A stretch of DNA of 8,392 nucleotides from Nitrososphaerales archaeon TH526 (GCA_014523665.1 JAATVR010000554.1:1-8392); one strand, 5' to 3'. Positions 1 to 6,009 are shown, numbered from the stretch's first letter. The notes: a model not told the origin generated them from the letters alone. Numbers and translations are program-made.

Positions 1-203
1 ACGGCTTTAATGGCTTCGCCGTGCACCTTGAGCACCACGACGTAGCGATGATCGCGGTCTCACGCGCCCCAATCGCCGCACTTCAGGCCTACAAGCGCCG
101 CATGGGCGGAACGAAACGGGGTCGTGGTTTCGGCGGCACGATGAGTACATACGAGATTCTCGATAGCGGTCGCCAAGTAAAACGAATGATTTGGAAACTA
201 TGA
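1..203 (+). pseudogene. 3' part of a DUF899 family (thioredoxin-like) gene, degenerate
   Basis: The frame is open from the window edge (codons from base 3) and ends with TGA at 201-203. The first ~35 residues match the hallmark DUF899 segment as I know it: GFAVHLEHHDVAMIAVSRAP followed by a Lys/Arg-rich turn ending in KRRMG. The family normally continues with an aromatic stretch and a GSDFN-like motif. Here the frame instead reads an unrelated Gly/Arg-rich tail, so the frame or the sequence is broken near base 110. DUF899 proteins are predicted thioredoxin-fold proteins of roughly 220-250 residues, mostly bacterial; the biochemical role is not established. GC content over bases 1-180 is about 60% by my count, far above the rest of the window, which suggests horizontal acquisition. 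The 5' part lies outside the window, so intactness upstream cannot be judged. Confidence 0.6.
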
Positions 204-399
204 AACCCGACGTATCTATTGGTTGCATGCACTGTTGGGTTGAGGACGGTATCCTACACGCAGTTAAAGCGGAATAGTAGTGGGGAAGTAGTTTTGAGAA
301 ATAACAACTTGTTAGATGCTAACATCTTTATTCTAATCAGTAGACTGAGGCGGTGCCAATCTTATCCATAGTGTTAACTTTGGAACTAAACATAGACTT
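204..399. other. Spacer with no recognised gene; GC-rich to AT-rich transition
   Basis: No convincing coding frame, RNA gene or repeat is visible here. Base composition falls within about 80 bases from the GC-rich DUF899 remnant to the AT-rich composition of the rest of the window. This may be the boundary of a transferred segment, but no flanking direct repeat or integration site was recognised. Confidence 0.5.
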
Positions 400-685
400 A
401 TGTTAGAGCAACTTCACCGAATCATATCAAATCACATGTTGAGAGTTGACCCAGTAAAGTTTTCAAAGGTTGCGACGGATTTAGGAACGGCAACCAACAA
501 ACCCAATTGAAATATCTGGGATTTAAATAAAAATTTGTCGAGTTCAAATGATGCACTGGACGCCCGATCACGACAAGATCATAGTTTCAAAAGAAATAAG
601 GAATATGATTAAGGAAAGTGAAAAATTTGTGTATCAAGACATCTTTGATAGATTAAAACAAAAGACGAAGTCTATAACCCCTTAA
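400..685 (+). pseudogene. Broken small reading frame, unknown function
   Basis: An ATG at 400 opens a frame of 36 codons with protein-like composition (including the run NHMLRVDPVKFSKVATDLGT) that stops at TGA 508-510. The same frame then stays open to 609 (NIWDLNKNLSSS). The next frame, open from 527 to TAA 683-685, reads HDKIIVSKEIRNMIKESEKF and YQDIFDRLKQK, which looks like amphipathic helix. One gene of about 94 codons with a nonsense codon at 508 and a frame change at about 550-565 would explain all three open stretches. I do not recognise the family. The alternative is two or three unrelated short frames in spacer DNA. It is convergent with the uvsE remnant on the other strand. Confidence 0.35.
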
Positions 686-758
686 TCTCTATTATTAATT
701 CAAGCGTAACAAAGTCTTGAGCGTGAAAGTGTTAAGCTATCACTAGTGACTCATTAAC

Positions 759-1122
759 TTAGTAAATACTGCTGATAGGTAAGACGTTGCATAAGTATAC
801 ATTCTCAATTACAAGCTTTCGCCTAATTGCATTGTCAAAGACACTGTAAGTTCTCACAAACCTAGTCAATGCTTCAATCTTATTTCCATAAGCTTCACCA
901 ACACGAATTTGTACCTTGGCGGTTCCATCAAGACGCATCGCATCCAAAACTTTGCAAACAATGATATTTTAGTTTACTGATACTGTTTTTTATTATCGTG
1001 TTGTTTGGGGAATTAAGGATCACAAATTGATCAGGATGCATGGAAACACGAATATTGTGATTTCTGATAGAGATGCTAATTCGTTCAAATTCTAGCTTAA
1101 GTCGGCTGCAAGTATCCTCCAT
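759..1122 (-). pseudogene. uvsE: UV-damage endonuclease UvsE/UvdE, decayed internal fragment
   Basis: UvsE is a TIM-barrel endonuclease of about 300 residues that nicks DNA next to UV photoproducts. Read on the minus strand, bases 1122-928 give a helix (CSRLKLEFERISISIRNHNI) followed by the family signature RVSMHPDQFVILNSP. After a frame change near 960-965 the sequence resumes as VLDAMRLDGTAKVQI and continues through EAYGNK, an Arg-Phe-Val helix and RRKLVIEN. The His and Glu of the HPDQ and IEN motifs, metal ligands in characterised enzymes as I recall, are present. The ligand His expected in the IHVGG motif is Arg here (QIRVGEAYGNK). The first ~90-100 residues are missing, with stops just upstream of the apparent ATG, and so is the C-terminal third after 759. 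The fragment has a frameshift, both ends lost and a ligand changed, so it is a pseudogene. Confidence 0.85.
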
Positions 1123-1137
1123 GAATCTGAGAATTCA

Positions 1138-1935
1138 CTATCCAAGCTTCAGCAGTCCCTGACCCCTGTTCTTTCTTGAAATGTAGAATACAACTATTAC
1201 TAAAACGGGTAATGTTACCACCAAGATGATACCTGGAACAGCCTGAGTTAGACCGCCAATAGCATTATCTTCAAAAATTTGAATTGAGATGGTGTGGGGA
1301 TTGTACGTCATCATCATGGTCGCCCCGAGCTCTCCAACCGCCCTGACCCATGACATGATTATACCTATTATTATTCCAGTCTTAGCTAGTGGAAGTGAAA
1401 CTCTGAAGAAGGTCTGTAGATTGTTTTTACCTAGTACTCTTGCAACGTTCTCATATGACTTATCAACTGATTCAAATGCTGCTTGGCTTGCAAGAATAAT
1501 AAATGGAGAGGCAACATAGGTTTGAGCTATTATAATTCCAAATACGGATTGAGTAAAATCTACTCCTGGAAAGGCTTGCACAACCAATGATGTTGGGCCA
1601 AACATTCCTAATAGAAGGGCCCCACTCGCCAGAGGAGGAAGGACAAGAGGGATAATAGCAATGACTCTGATAATGAATTTCCCTTTAAAGTTAGAATATC
1701 TTGCCAAGAAATAGGCAAATGGTATCCCAATTACGCATAGAATCGATGTGGAAACCGTTGCAGTAAATAGGCTTAAGACGAAAGCGTTCCATACTTGGAG
1801 CCGAGTCAACGATTCGAAAGCATTCACCGGATCCAGAAAGGTCAGGATCGTAGTAAGTGGAAATACGATATAGGCTAGGACTATTGCGGAAAGGACAAAG
1901 ATTACGACATTAAATCCGCGGTGCGTTAATTCCAT
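1138..1935 (-). CDS. Molybdate/tungstate/sulfate-type ABC transporter permease
   Basis: A 265-residue integral membrane protein, intact and of normal length for the ModB/WtpB/CysT permease family (binding-protein-dependent transport inner-membrane component). Hydrophobic segments lie at about 8-32, 50-72, 87-112, 130-152, 187-205 and 234-253, giving six helices. The cytoplasmic coupling loop is visible at about 153-188 (ESVDKSYENVARVLGKNN, then a Phe-Phe-Arg-Val-Ser-Leu-Pro stretch). It is followed by the VRAVGELGATMMM segment typical of the oxyanion permeases. The GELGAT motif supports molybdate, tungstate or sulfate as substrate but does not decide which. The ATG at 1935 is the first Met of the frame, with a weak purine-rich GGTGGAG about 20 bases upstream. 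It follows the histidine kinase by 151 bases on the same strand. No ATPase or substrate-binding protein follows it: the uvsE remnant comes next, so its partners are elsewhere or lost. Confidence 0.88.
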   Translation of the reverse strand: MELTHRGFNVVIFVLSAIVLAYIVFPLTTILTFLDPVNAFESLTRLQVWNAFVLSLFTATVSTSILCVIGIPFAYFLARYSNFKGKFIIRVIAIIPLVLPPLASGALLLGMFGPTSLVVQAFPGVDFTQSVFGIIIAQTYVASPFIILASQAAFESVDKSYENVARVLGKNNLQTFFRVSLPLAKTGIIIGIIMSWVRAVGELGATMMMTYNPHTISIQIFEDNAIGGLTQAVPGIILVVTLPVLVIVVFYISRKNRGQGLLKLG

Positions 1936-2050
1936 CCAAATACCTACCTACCCACTCCACCTATTCATATCTATGCGAGTTCTTTGTCAAATTGAAACGA
2001 GAAATGTGTAGCAAATCATTCATTGTTCTTTTGCGTTACTATCATTCATC

Positions 2051-2060
2051 TGTATATACT
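2051..2060 (-). promoter_or_regulatory. Possible TATA box for the permease gene
   Basis: The minus strand reads AGTATATACA in the short gap between the kinase stop and the permease start. An archaeal TATA box here would place transcription start near 2030, giving a leader of roughly 95 bases. No TFB-recognition element was identified. Cotranscription from the kinase is the alternative. Confidence 0.3.
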
Positions 2061-2086
2061 AATTAGTGAGTTCTCGTTCTAGAGGC

Positions 2087-3049
2087 CTAATTTGGACTTA
2101 CTATGGGAAGACTAAACGAGAATGTCGCCCCAGGTCCATTCTTGTTATCCTGAGCCCAAATTCTACCACCATGGGCTTCGACAAGGTTCTTACAAATATA
2201 AAGGCCAAGGCCGGTGCCGTGATTTGATCTTGTGGCGAACTTTGAAAATAGCCTAGGAAATATATCTGGATCTATACCACTTCCTCTGTCAATTACACTT
2301 ATCACAATGAATTTATTATCAATAGTTACCTCCTTCAATATGGTAATGGTTCCATTCTTGGATGAGAATTTAATCGCATTACTAATAAGATTGGACATTA
2401 TTTGTATTACCCTATTTTTATCACAAATCAAATTAGTTACGCTAGCTGATCCTGCCTCATGTTTTGATTTATTTGATTGACTTTTGATCATTTTCACAAA
2501 CCTAACTTGTTTTTCGGTAGTATGATCTATTTTGTTTCTAAAATCATCGATGACGACATCAATAACTTCGTCAATATCAACTGACTCGTTGTTCAACTTT
2601 AGTATTTTGCTATCAATTCTTGTTACATCTAGAATATCGTCAGTTAACCTATGAAGTCTTTTTGCGTTCCTTGTAATTACTTCGAGAGTTTCTTTCAACT
2701 GAGGATCGTCTCTATCAAATATTTTTTCATTTCTAGCCAATGCAATTTCGGATAGTCCCAGGATTGGTTGTATAGGTGTTCGTAATTCGTGTGCAGCTAT
2801 ATTGATGAATTCTTGCTGAATTATGTTGTGGGATTCCAATTGTTTGTTGAGCATTTCTAATCTCTCCTTAGAATCCATTAGTTGTTCATACAAGTCTGCT
2901 TGCTTACGTATGATATGAATTATGGAAGCATAAGAGGATGCTACAGAAGGAATATTCGAATAGGTCGCAATTCCTCCTGCTTGGTACGGATCCTTTAGTG
3001 TATCATCCTTGAGCTCCCATATCATAGATTTTGAATTATCTACTACCAT
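2087..3049 (-). CDS. Sensor histidine kinase, catalytic half (frameshifted from its sensor half)
   Basis: These 320 residues contain a complete kinase core: an H-box with the phospho-accepting His at residue 87 (FINIAAHELRTPIQPILG), an N-box at about 216-229 (SNLISNAIKFS), G1 at 254-260 (DRGSGID), an F-box at about 267-271 and G2 at 278-285 (GTGLGLYI). It is a two-component signalling kinase that autophosphorylates on His and passes phosphate to a response regulator; none is encoded in the window. The frame has no stop between the ATG at 3049 and about 3120. That upstream stretch, read as KIRKKIPNANLIVTDKSIN, joins smoothly to the sensor fragment in the other frame. I therefore take 3840-2087 as one gene of about 583 codons with a one-base deletion in a run of seven A (3106-3112). 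The core has no transmembrane segment, so it is probably cytoplasmic. The kinase core is intact and could function only if the frame is restored or if translation reinitiates at 3049. Confidence 0.9.
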   Translation of the reverse strand: MVVDNSKSMIWELKDDTLKDPYQAGGIATYSNIPSVASSYASIIHIIRKQADLYEQLMDSKERLEMLNKQLESHNIIQQEFINIAAHELRTPIQPILGLSEIALARNEKIFDRDDPQLKETLEVITRNAKRLHRLTDDILDVTRIDSKILKLNNESVDIDEVIDVVIDDFRNKIDHTTEKQVRFVKMIKSQSNKSKHEAGSASVTNLICDKNRVIQIMSNLISNAIKFSSKNGTITILKEVTIDNKFIVISVIDRGSGIDPDIFPRLFSKFATRSNHGTGLGLYICKNLVEAHGGRIWAQDNKNGPGATFSFSLPIVSPN

Positions 3050-3087
3050 TATTGTAATTTTTGTATTGATTGATTTATCAGTTACGA

Positions 3088-3840
3088 TTAAGTTAGCATT
3101 TGGAATTTTTTTCTGATCTTATTCACCTGTTCATTCACATTTGCAGATCCATTATTGTTGTGTTTGTCATCATCATGATCATCATGAAGATAACCGCCGT
3201 CGCGTCTATCCCAATTGATATCTTTTTTTGAATCGTCGTACACGGGAACCAGGATAGTTAGATTGATCCCTCTATGTAATGCCTCTTGGTAATAACTTAA
3301 TGTGTACGTGTCTGCAGCCAAAAGAAATGTCTTTGCTGAGGCAAACATAATCAGGATTTCGTGTCTTGCTGAGCTTATAAGATTAAAAGCAAGTGATATC
3401 GAAGTACGAGTGTCCGTTATGACCTGTACCACCGGGCGCTCGATTCCCTCTTCCAGTTCCTTAATCTTTTGTTCGGCAGGCGCGGCAGTACTCCAAAGTG
3501 TATCAAATATGTACTGCCCCTGTTCAACAACTTCTCTTACATTGCTATAAATTACCTCTGTGAGTGGGACGCTCTCCTGTAAGACAGTGGTCGCCATATA
3601 TTCTGTCTCACTTATTGCAATTCCTCCTTTCACACCATCTAGATGTCTCAATTCATCAACGAGCTTAATTAGTTCTTTACAGTGGTGGAGATTCTCTCTC
3701 GTTATTTCAGTAAATGCCCGTATTCTTCCTCCTCGTTTTCGTATGCTCCTGTAACCATTTCTATACTCTTTAACATCTACGACTATTGATGGTGCTTTTT
3801 TGTCAAAAAAGATATCCATCCTTTCTTTCACATTATTCAT
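3088..3840 (-). CDS. Sensor half of the frameshifted histidine kinase
   Basis: These 250 residues match my memory of the N-terminal input region of large thaumarchaeal kinases. Markers are FTEITRENLHHCKELIKL (43-60), VDELRHLDGVKGGIAISE, a helix around VREVVEQGQYIFDTLW (101-116), and a segment at about 152-200 (ISSARHEILIMFAS and then GINLTILVPV). The last segment resembles the PLD/TrmB-like sensor fold, which is an inference. Residues 218-230 are an Asp/His/Asn-rich insert (LHDDHDDDKHNNN) encoded by a CAT/GAT-rich repeat. The frame runs off into KKFQMLT and a stop at 3088, while the other frame continues the expected protein. The in-frame sequence upstream of the ATG, back to 3942, also looks like coding sequence (QAFPPVRDKKSEVLYG, then EKAVGRGIYF) but has no ATG, GTG or TTG. 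The true start is therefore uncertain. No signal peptide or membrane helix is seen. Confidence 0.8.
   Translation of the reverse strand: MNNVKERMDIFFDKKAPSIVVDVKEYRNGYRSIRKRGGRIRAFTEITRENLHHCKELIKLVDELRHLDGVKGGIAISETEYMATTVLQESVPLTEVIYSNVREVVEQGQYIFDTLWSTAAPAEQKIKELEEGIERPVVQVITDTRTSISLAFNLISSARHEILIMFASAKTFLLAADTYTLSYYQEALHRGINLTILVPVYDDSKKDINWDRRDGGYLHDDHDDDKHNNNGSANVNEQVNKIRKKFQMLT
3106..3112 (-). other. Frameshift site: run of seven A in the kinase gene
   Basis: On the minus strand the run AGAAAAAAATTCC contains seven A. With eight A the sensor frame would continue as KIRKKIPNANLIV into the catalytic half without a stop. The two halves therefore differ by one base at this homopolymer, which could be a real deletion, a slippage site or a sequencing error. 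Confidence 0.8.
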
Positions 3841-3956
3841 GAAATAGATGCCCCTACCTACGGCTTTTTCAACACCGTAAAGTACTTCTGATTTCTTGTC
3901 TCTGACTGGGGGGAATGCCTGAATTGTCAGTTCGATAAACCTCTAAATGGCGTAAG

Positions 3957-3966
3957 CATATATAAT
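3957..3966 (-). promoter_or_regulatory. TATA box upstream of the histidine kinase gene
   Basis: The minus strand reads CATTATATATGC here, a good archaeal TATA match. Transcription would start about 25-28 bases downstream, near 3935. That would place the coding-like extension (3841-3942) almost wholly inside the transcript, close to its 5' end. Confidence 0.5.
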
Positions 3967-4487
3967 GATAATCGAACTGGTAGAGATATTTTGCATTTTG
4001 AAAGTAGGCCAGAGTAAATCTTAGGGATTATTATATATTAGGAATACATTTGGGTGAATCTTTTTTCATATTCGTTACAAATGTAGAGAATTGTGGATTT
4101 GAATTCAAAATACTTGCGTTTCTTGCAAAAATCTAATGCTGCTGATCACGGTGTCAAAAAAATACAGGAGGAATAAATGAATAATTCCTAAATTATCAAA
4201 TGATTATTATCATATCTTGAATCGGGTAACGATACAAGAATCTGAAGTGAAAAATGAATACTAGATCGCTAGATAGGTAATCTGGTTGGGATACTCATAT
4301 ACATTGACTGATCTAATGCTAGAATCCAGATTCTCATTCGTTGCTCTGATAAAGATGATGATCTGATTAGGTTCCACATTACTACTTTTTATTATATTTT
4401 TATTGGTATAATTTGACCGCTCTTTTGAGAATGCCAGAGATTTTTCAAATTTCTCTAATATCAGTCGTATTTCTATAGATTTGACCT
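3967..4487. other. AT-rich spacer without a recognised gene
   Basis: No frame here looks like a real protein, and no tRNA or other structured RNA was recognised. Small items seen are: a Shine-Dalgarno-like AGGAGG (4166-4171) in front of a four-codon frame ATG..TAA (4177-4191); a short perfect inverted repeat AGAATC-CA-GATTCT (4321-4334); and a TATA-like tract on the plus strand at about 4388-4400 (TTATTATATTTTTA). Confidence 0.5.
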
Positions 4488-4616
4488 ATGAAAACAAATA
4501 TGCAGATGGTAATTGTCCTAATCATGGTTCGAATTATTGGCTAGTACACCAATAATGATAACAACCCAGTTAATAGATCATTCGGGGAAAGATTTAATCC
4601 ATCCTCATTATTATAA
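4488..4616 (+). pseudogene. Possible remnant of a small exported protein gene
   Basis: An ATG at 4488 opens an 18-codon frame that looks like the start of a signal peptide (MKTNMQMVIVLIMVRIIG) and stops at TAG 4542-4544. The same frame then reads on as a hydrophilic Asn-rich stretch (YTNNDNNPVNRSFG) to TAA at 4614-4616. A single nonsense codon in a short secreted-protein gene would explain this, but the stretch is short and chance cannot be excluded. Confidence 0.25.
4592..4598 (+). promoter_or_regulatory. Weak TATA-like element for the small exported protein gene
   Basis: The sequence ATTTAATC lies about 25-30 bases before the ATG at 4623. This is the spacing expected for a leaderless archaeal transcript. 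No Shine-Dalgarno motif precedes the ATG, which fits a leaderless start. The match to the TATA consensus is only partial. Confidence 0.3.
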
Positions 4617-4622
4617 CTGCGC

Positions 4623-4913
4623 ATGCAAGGAATGTACGTGGTACTAGTCTTAGGCTTTGGACTAGGATTACTTCTAATAAGCTCGATCGGAACTTATGCC
4701 CAACTAGATAAGGAAGCTCCAACTGGAAATCTAACAGAAGATGTAGACATTTCGATAAGTCCGGGAGAAGAACTCCCTGCTAACGGTACTGTAAGCGTTA
4801 GTACCGAAGGGGCAACCGATATGGATATCAATGAATTTCCTCCACCAGGAGTCACGGTCATAATTCAAAATGACACAGTAGTTGTCACGAATAATCCCGT
4901 TACGTATCAATAG
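4623..4913 (+). CDS. Small exported protein of unknown function
   Basis: A 96-residue protein. Residues 1-26 form a typical signal peptide: a short start (MQGM), a hydrophobic core (VVLVLGFGLGLLLISSIG) and a probable cleavage site after TYA, before QLDKE. There is no lipobox cysteine. The mature part, about 70 residues, is acidic, with many Thr, Val, Asn and Pro, and two N-glycosylation sequons (NGT, NDT). It has no cysteines and no catalytic motif that I recognise, and its pattern of alternating hydrophobic residues suggests beta strands. I do not recognise the family. It is the only plus-strand gene in the middle of the window and is convergent with the oxidoreductase locus. ATG 4623 was chosen because it is the first Met and has no Shine-Dalgarno, which suits a leaderless transcript; a second Met is codon 4. 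Confidence 0.6.
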   Translation: MQGMYVVLVLGFGLGLLLISSIGTYAQLDKEAPTGNLTEDVDISISPGEELPANGTVSVSTEGATDMDINEFPPPGVTVIIQNDTVVVTNNPVTYQ

Positions 4914-4948
4914 TATTCGCGTCGAGCTATTTGTGACTATCTCCATGT

Positions 4949-4963
4949 CGTAGACAGTCTACG
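4949..4963. repeat. Perfect 15-bp palindrome (7-1-7)
   Basis: CGTAGAC-A-GTCTACG is a perfect inverted repeat with a single central base. It lies 36 bases past the stop of the exported-protein gene, between convergent genes. It is too compact for a stable hairpin and looks more like a dimeric protein-binding site. Confidence 0.6.
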
Positions 4964-4989
4964 CCTTACAACCAATCGCGGATAGCATC

Positions 4990-4998
4990 CTTATTTTT
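4990..4998 (+). terminator. T-rich candidate terminator for the exported-protein gene
   Basis: CTTATTTTTTAG lies about 77 bases past the stop codon on the coding strand. Archaeal termination often occurs at T-runs of this kind. No hairpin directly precedes it. Confidence 0.3.
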
Positions 4999-5166
4999 TA
5001 GATGTTTAGTATGCTGTTTCGCTTGATCCGACACTTAGACCACATGGCTCCAAAACCTGAGAAAATAAACTGATACGAGACTGAGTTGTCTAAAGCTAAA
5101 CTTTTACTGTATTATTAGTTCCAATGAATATTTATGACATGAACAGCTTACTGTAGATTAATCCCC

Positions 5167-5352
5167 TCATAGTGAATTTAGAGGCATGTAGTTATTATCC
5201 CGCCCAGCAGTAATATCTCGATATTCAGTGCTATTAAGCAAGTCACCATCTAGCTGTGATATCCTTACGAAAGTGTCTCTATCTGTTAGCGCATAAAGAA
5301 GATCATGCTTATTTCTTATCCGGTCCCTATCTTCTTTTTCTATGCTAAGCAA
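5167..5352 (-). CDS. Possible small hypothetical protein overlapping the oxidoreductase stop
   Basis: A 61-codon frame from a TTG at 5352 to a stop at 5167. It overlaps the stop codon of the oxidoreductase frame by 8 bases, the arrangement seen in translational coupling. The product is charged (EKEDRDRIRNKHDLLYALTD, then VRISQLDGDLLNS), with no signal peptide, membrane segment or cysteine. I do not recognise it. Evidence for expression is weak: the start is TTG, there is no independent Shine-Dalgarno, and the upstream end of the frame is closed by a TAG two codons earlier. It could instead be an open stretch after the end of the oxidoreductase gene. Confidence 0.35.
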   Translation of the reverse strand: MLSIEKEDRDRIRNKHDLLYALTDRDTFVRISQLDGDLLNSTEYRDITAGRDNNYMPLNSL

Positions 5353-5590
5353 TTTCAGCTAGTCGTCTGCGTGCTGTCTCTACAGTCATAGAATTATTAT
5401 AGATTGGTGAGCCTGGTTGTTGTTTACGACCTCCTTCTCTAAGTGAACCTGTATCTACAGCTACAAAACCTATATCCTCTATCAGTTTTGATACTACAGC
5501 TTTTGCATCGTCATCATCACCTGCGATGAAAAGCACAAGGCGATCTTCTCCAGATGGACGACTACCATCTGGTAGAGTTTCATAATACAT
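5345..5590 (-). CDS. NAD(P)-binding oxidoreductase, C-terminal part (frameshifted)
   Basis: This is the second half of the F420-dependent-type NADP oxidoreductase whose nucleotide-binding half lies at 5605-5976. Read upstream of the ATG at 5590, the frame begins LVKAFNTMYYETLP, the family's conserved VKAFNT motif, so the gene does not really start at 5590. It continues through LVLFIAGDDDDAKAVVSKLI, where the GDD motif follows a strand, and EDIGFVAVDTGSLREG. It then reads QQPGSPIYNN and ends in a short helix, ETARRRLAEIA. That is where related proteins end, so the C-terminus is complete. Removing one TC (GA on the plus strand, 5609-5614) joins the two parts with no residue missing. As it stands this half lacks the Rossmann fold and should be inactive alone. 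Confidence 0.8.
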   Translation of the reverse strand: MYYETLPDGSRPSGEDRLVLFIAGDDDDAKAVVSKLIEDIGFVAVDTGSLREGGRKQQPGSPIYNNSMTVETARRRLAEIA

Positions 5591-5604
5591 GGTGTTGAAT
5601 GCCT

Positions 5605-5976
5605 TTACGAGAGATGAATACCAGGAACTTGTTTTGCTACCTCTTCACTTGAGGTTCTATTTCCTAGATCTATTACTTCAAAGTTTTCAGAATATGGATT
5701 TGTAGCATCGATTATAATTTTCTTCTTAAATAGTTCTGATGGTAATGATCGTAACACGTCTCTCTTTCTCCACGGCAAAGCAAGGAGTATAACATCACCA
5801 AATGCTATTGTATCTTCTACCGTCATAGCTTTAGCACCGGGACCAAGAGATTCTACAAATAGTTGAAGTGATTGAGGTCCCTTTGAATTACTGACTGCTA
5901 CTTCATGACCAGCATTGAGAAAGAGTTTCGCCGCCGTTCCACCTATATTTCCAGAGCCTATTATTCCAATTTTCAT
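5605..5976 (-). CDS. NAD(P)-binding oxidoreductase (F420-dependent NADP oxidoreductase type), N-terminal part
   Basis: These 123 residues begin with a textbook Rossmann dinucleotide motif (MKIGIIGSGNIGGTAAKLFL). A strand-turn with SNSKGPQS follows, where phosphate of NADP would sit, then the second half of the fold (FGDVILLALPWRKRDV, KKKIIIDATNPYSE). The family includes Fno, which moves hydride between reduced F420 and NADP, and many uncharacterised relatives; substrate specificity cannot be read here. The frame stops after VPGIHLS, exactly where the family continues with VKAFNT, because of a two-base duplication in a TC repeat. The restored gene would be about 210 codons, normal for the family. 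The ATG at 5976 directly precedes the conserved first strand, so the start is secure. A TATA-like box lies 34-42 bases upstream. Confidence 0.85.
   Translation of the reverse strand: MKIGIIGSGNIGGTAAKLFLNAGHEVAVSNSKGPQSLQLFVESLGPGAKAMTVEDTIAFGDVILLALPWRKRDVLRSLPSELFKKKIIIDATNPYSENFEVIDLGNRTSSEEVAKQVPGIHLS
5609..5614 (-). other. Frameshift site: GAGAGA repeat in the oxidoreductase gene
   Basis: The plus strand reads GAGAGA (TCTCTC on the coding strand). Taking out one dinucleotide turns GIHLS-stop into GIHLVKAFNT and joins the two halves of the oxidoreductase. This is a typical slippage lesion. Confidence 0.75.
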
Positions 5977-6009
5977 AAGAGATATCTACTTATTATGATA
6001 CATTCTTGT

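Noticed and set aside
7..228. Minus-strand open frame of 73 codons opposite the DUF899 remnant
   Set aside because: It is antisense to the recognisable DUF899 segment in GC-rich DNA, where long chance frames are common; its sequence is Arg/Ser-rich and low in family-like pattern.
1289..1519. Plus-strand open frames inside the permease, kinase and other minus-strand genes
   Set aside because: They are antisense to genes with clear family motifs and show no motif of their own.
4166..4191. AGGAGG followed by a four-codon frame (MNNS)
   Set aside because: It looks like a leader peptide with a good Shine-Dalgarno, but no gene or attenuator-like structure follows on the plus strand for about 300 bases.
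4321..4334. Short inverted repeat AGAATC-CA-GATTCT
   Set aside because: The arms are only six bases in AT-rich DNA and no nearby promoter or gene start gives it a context.
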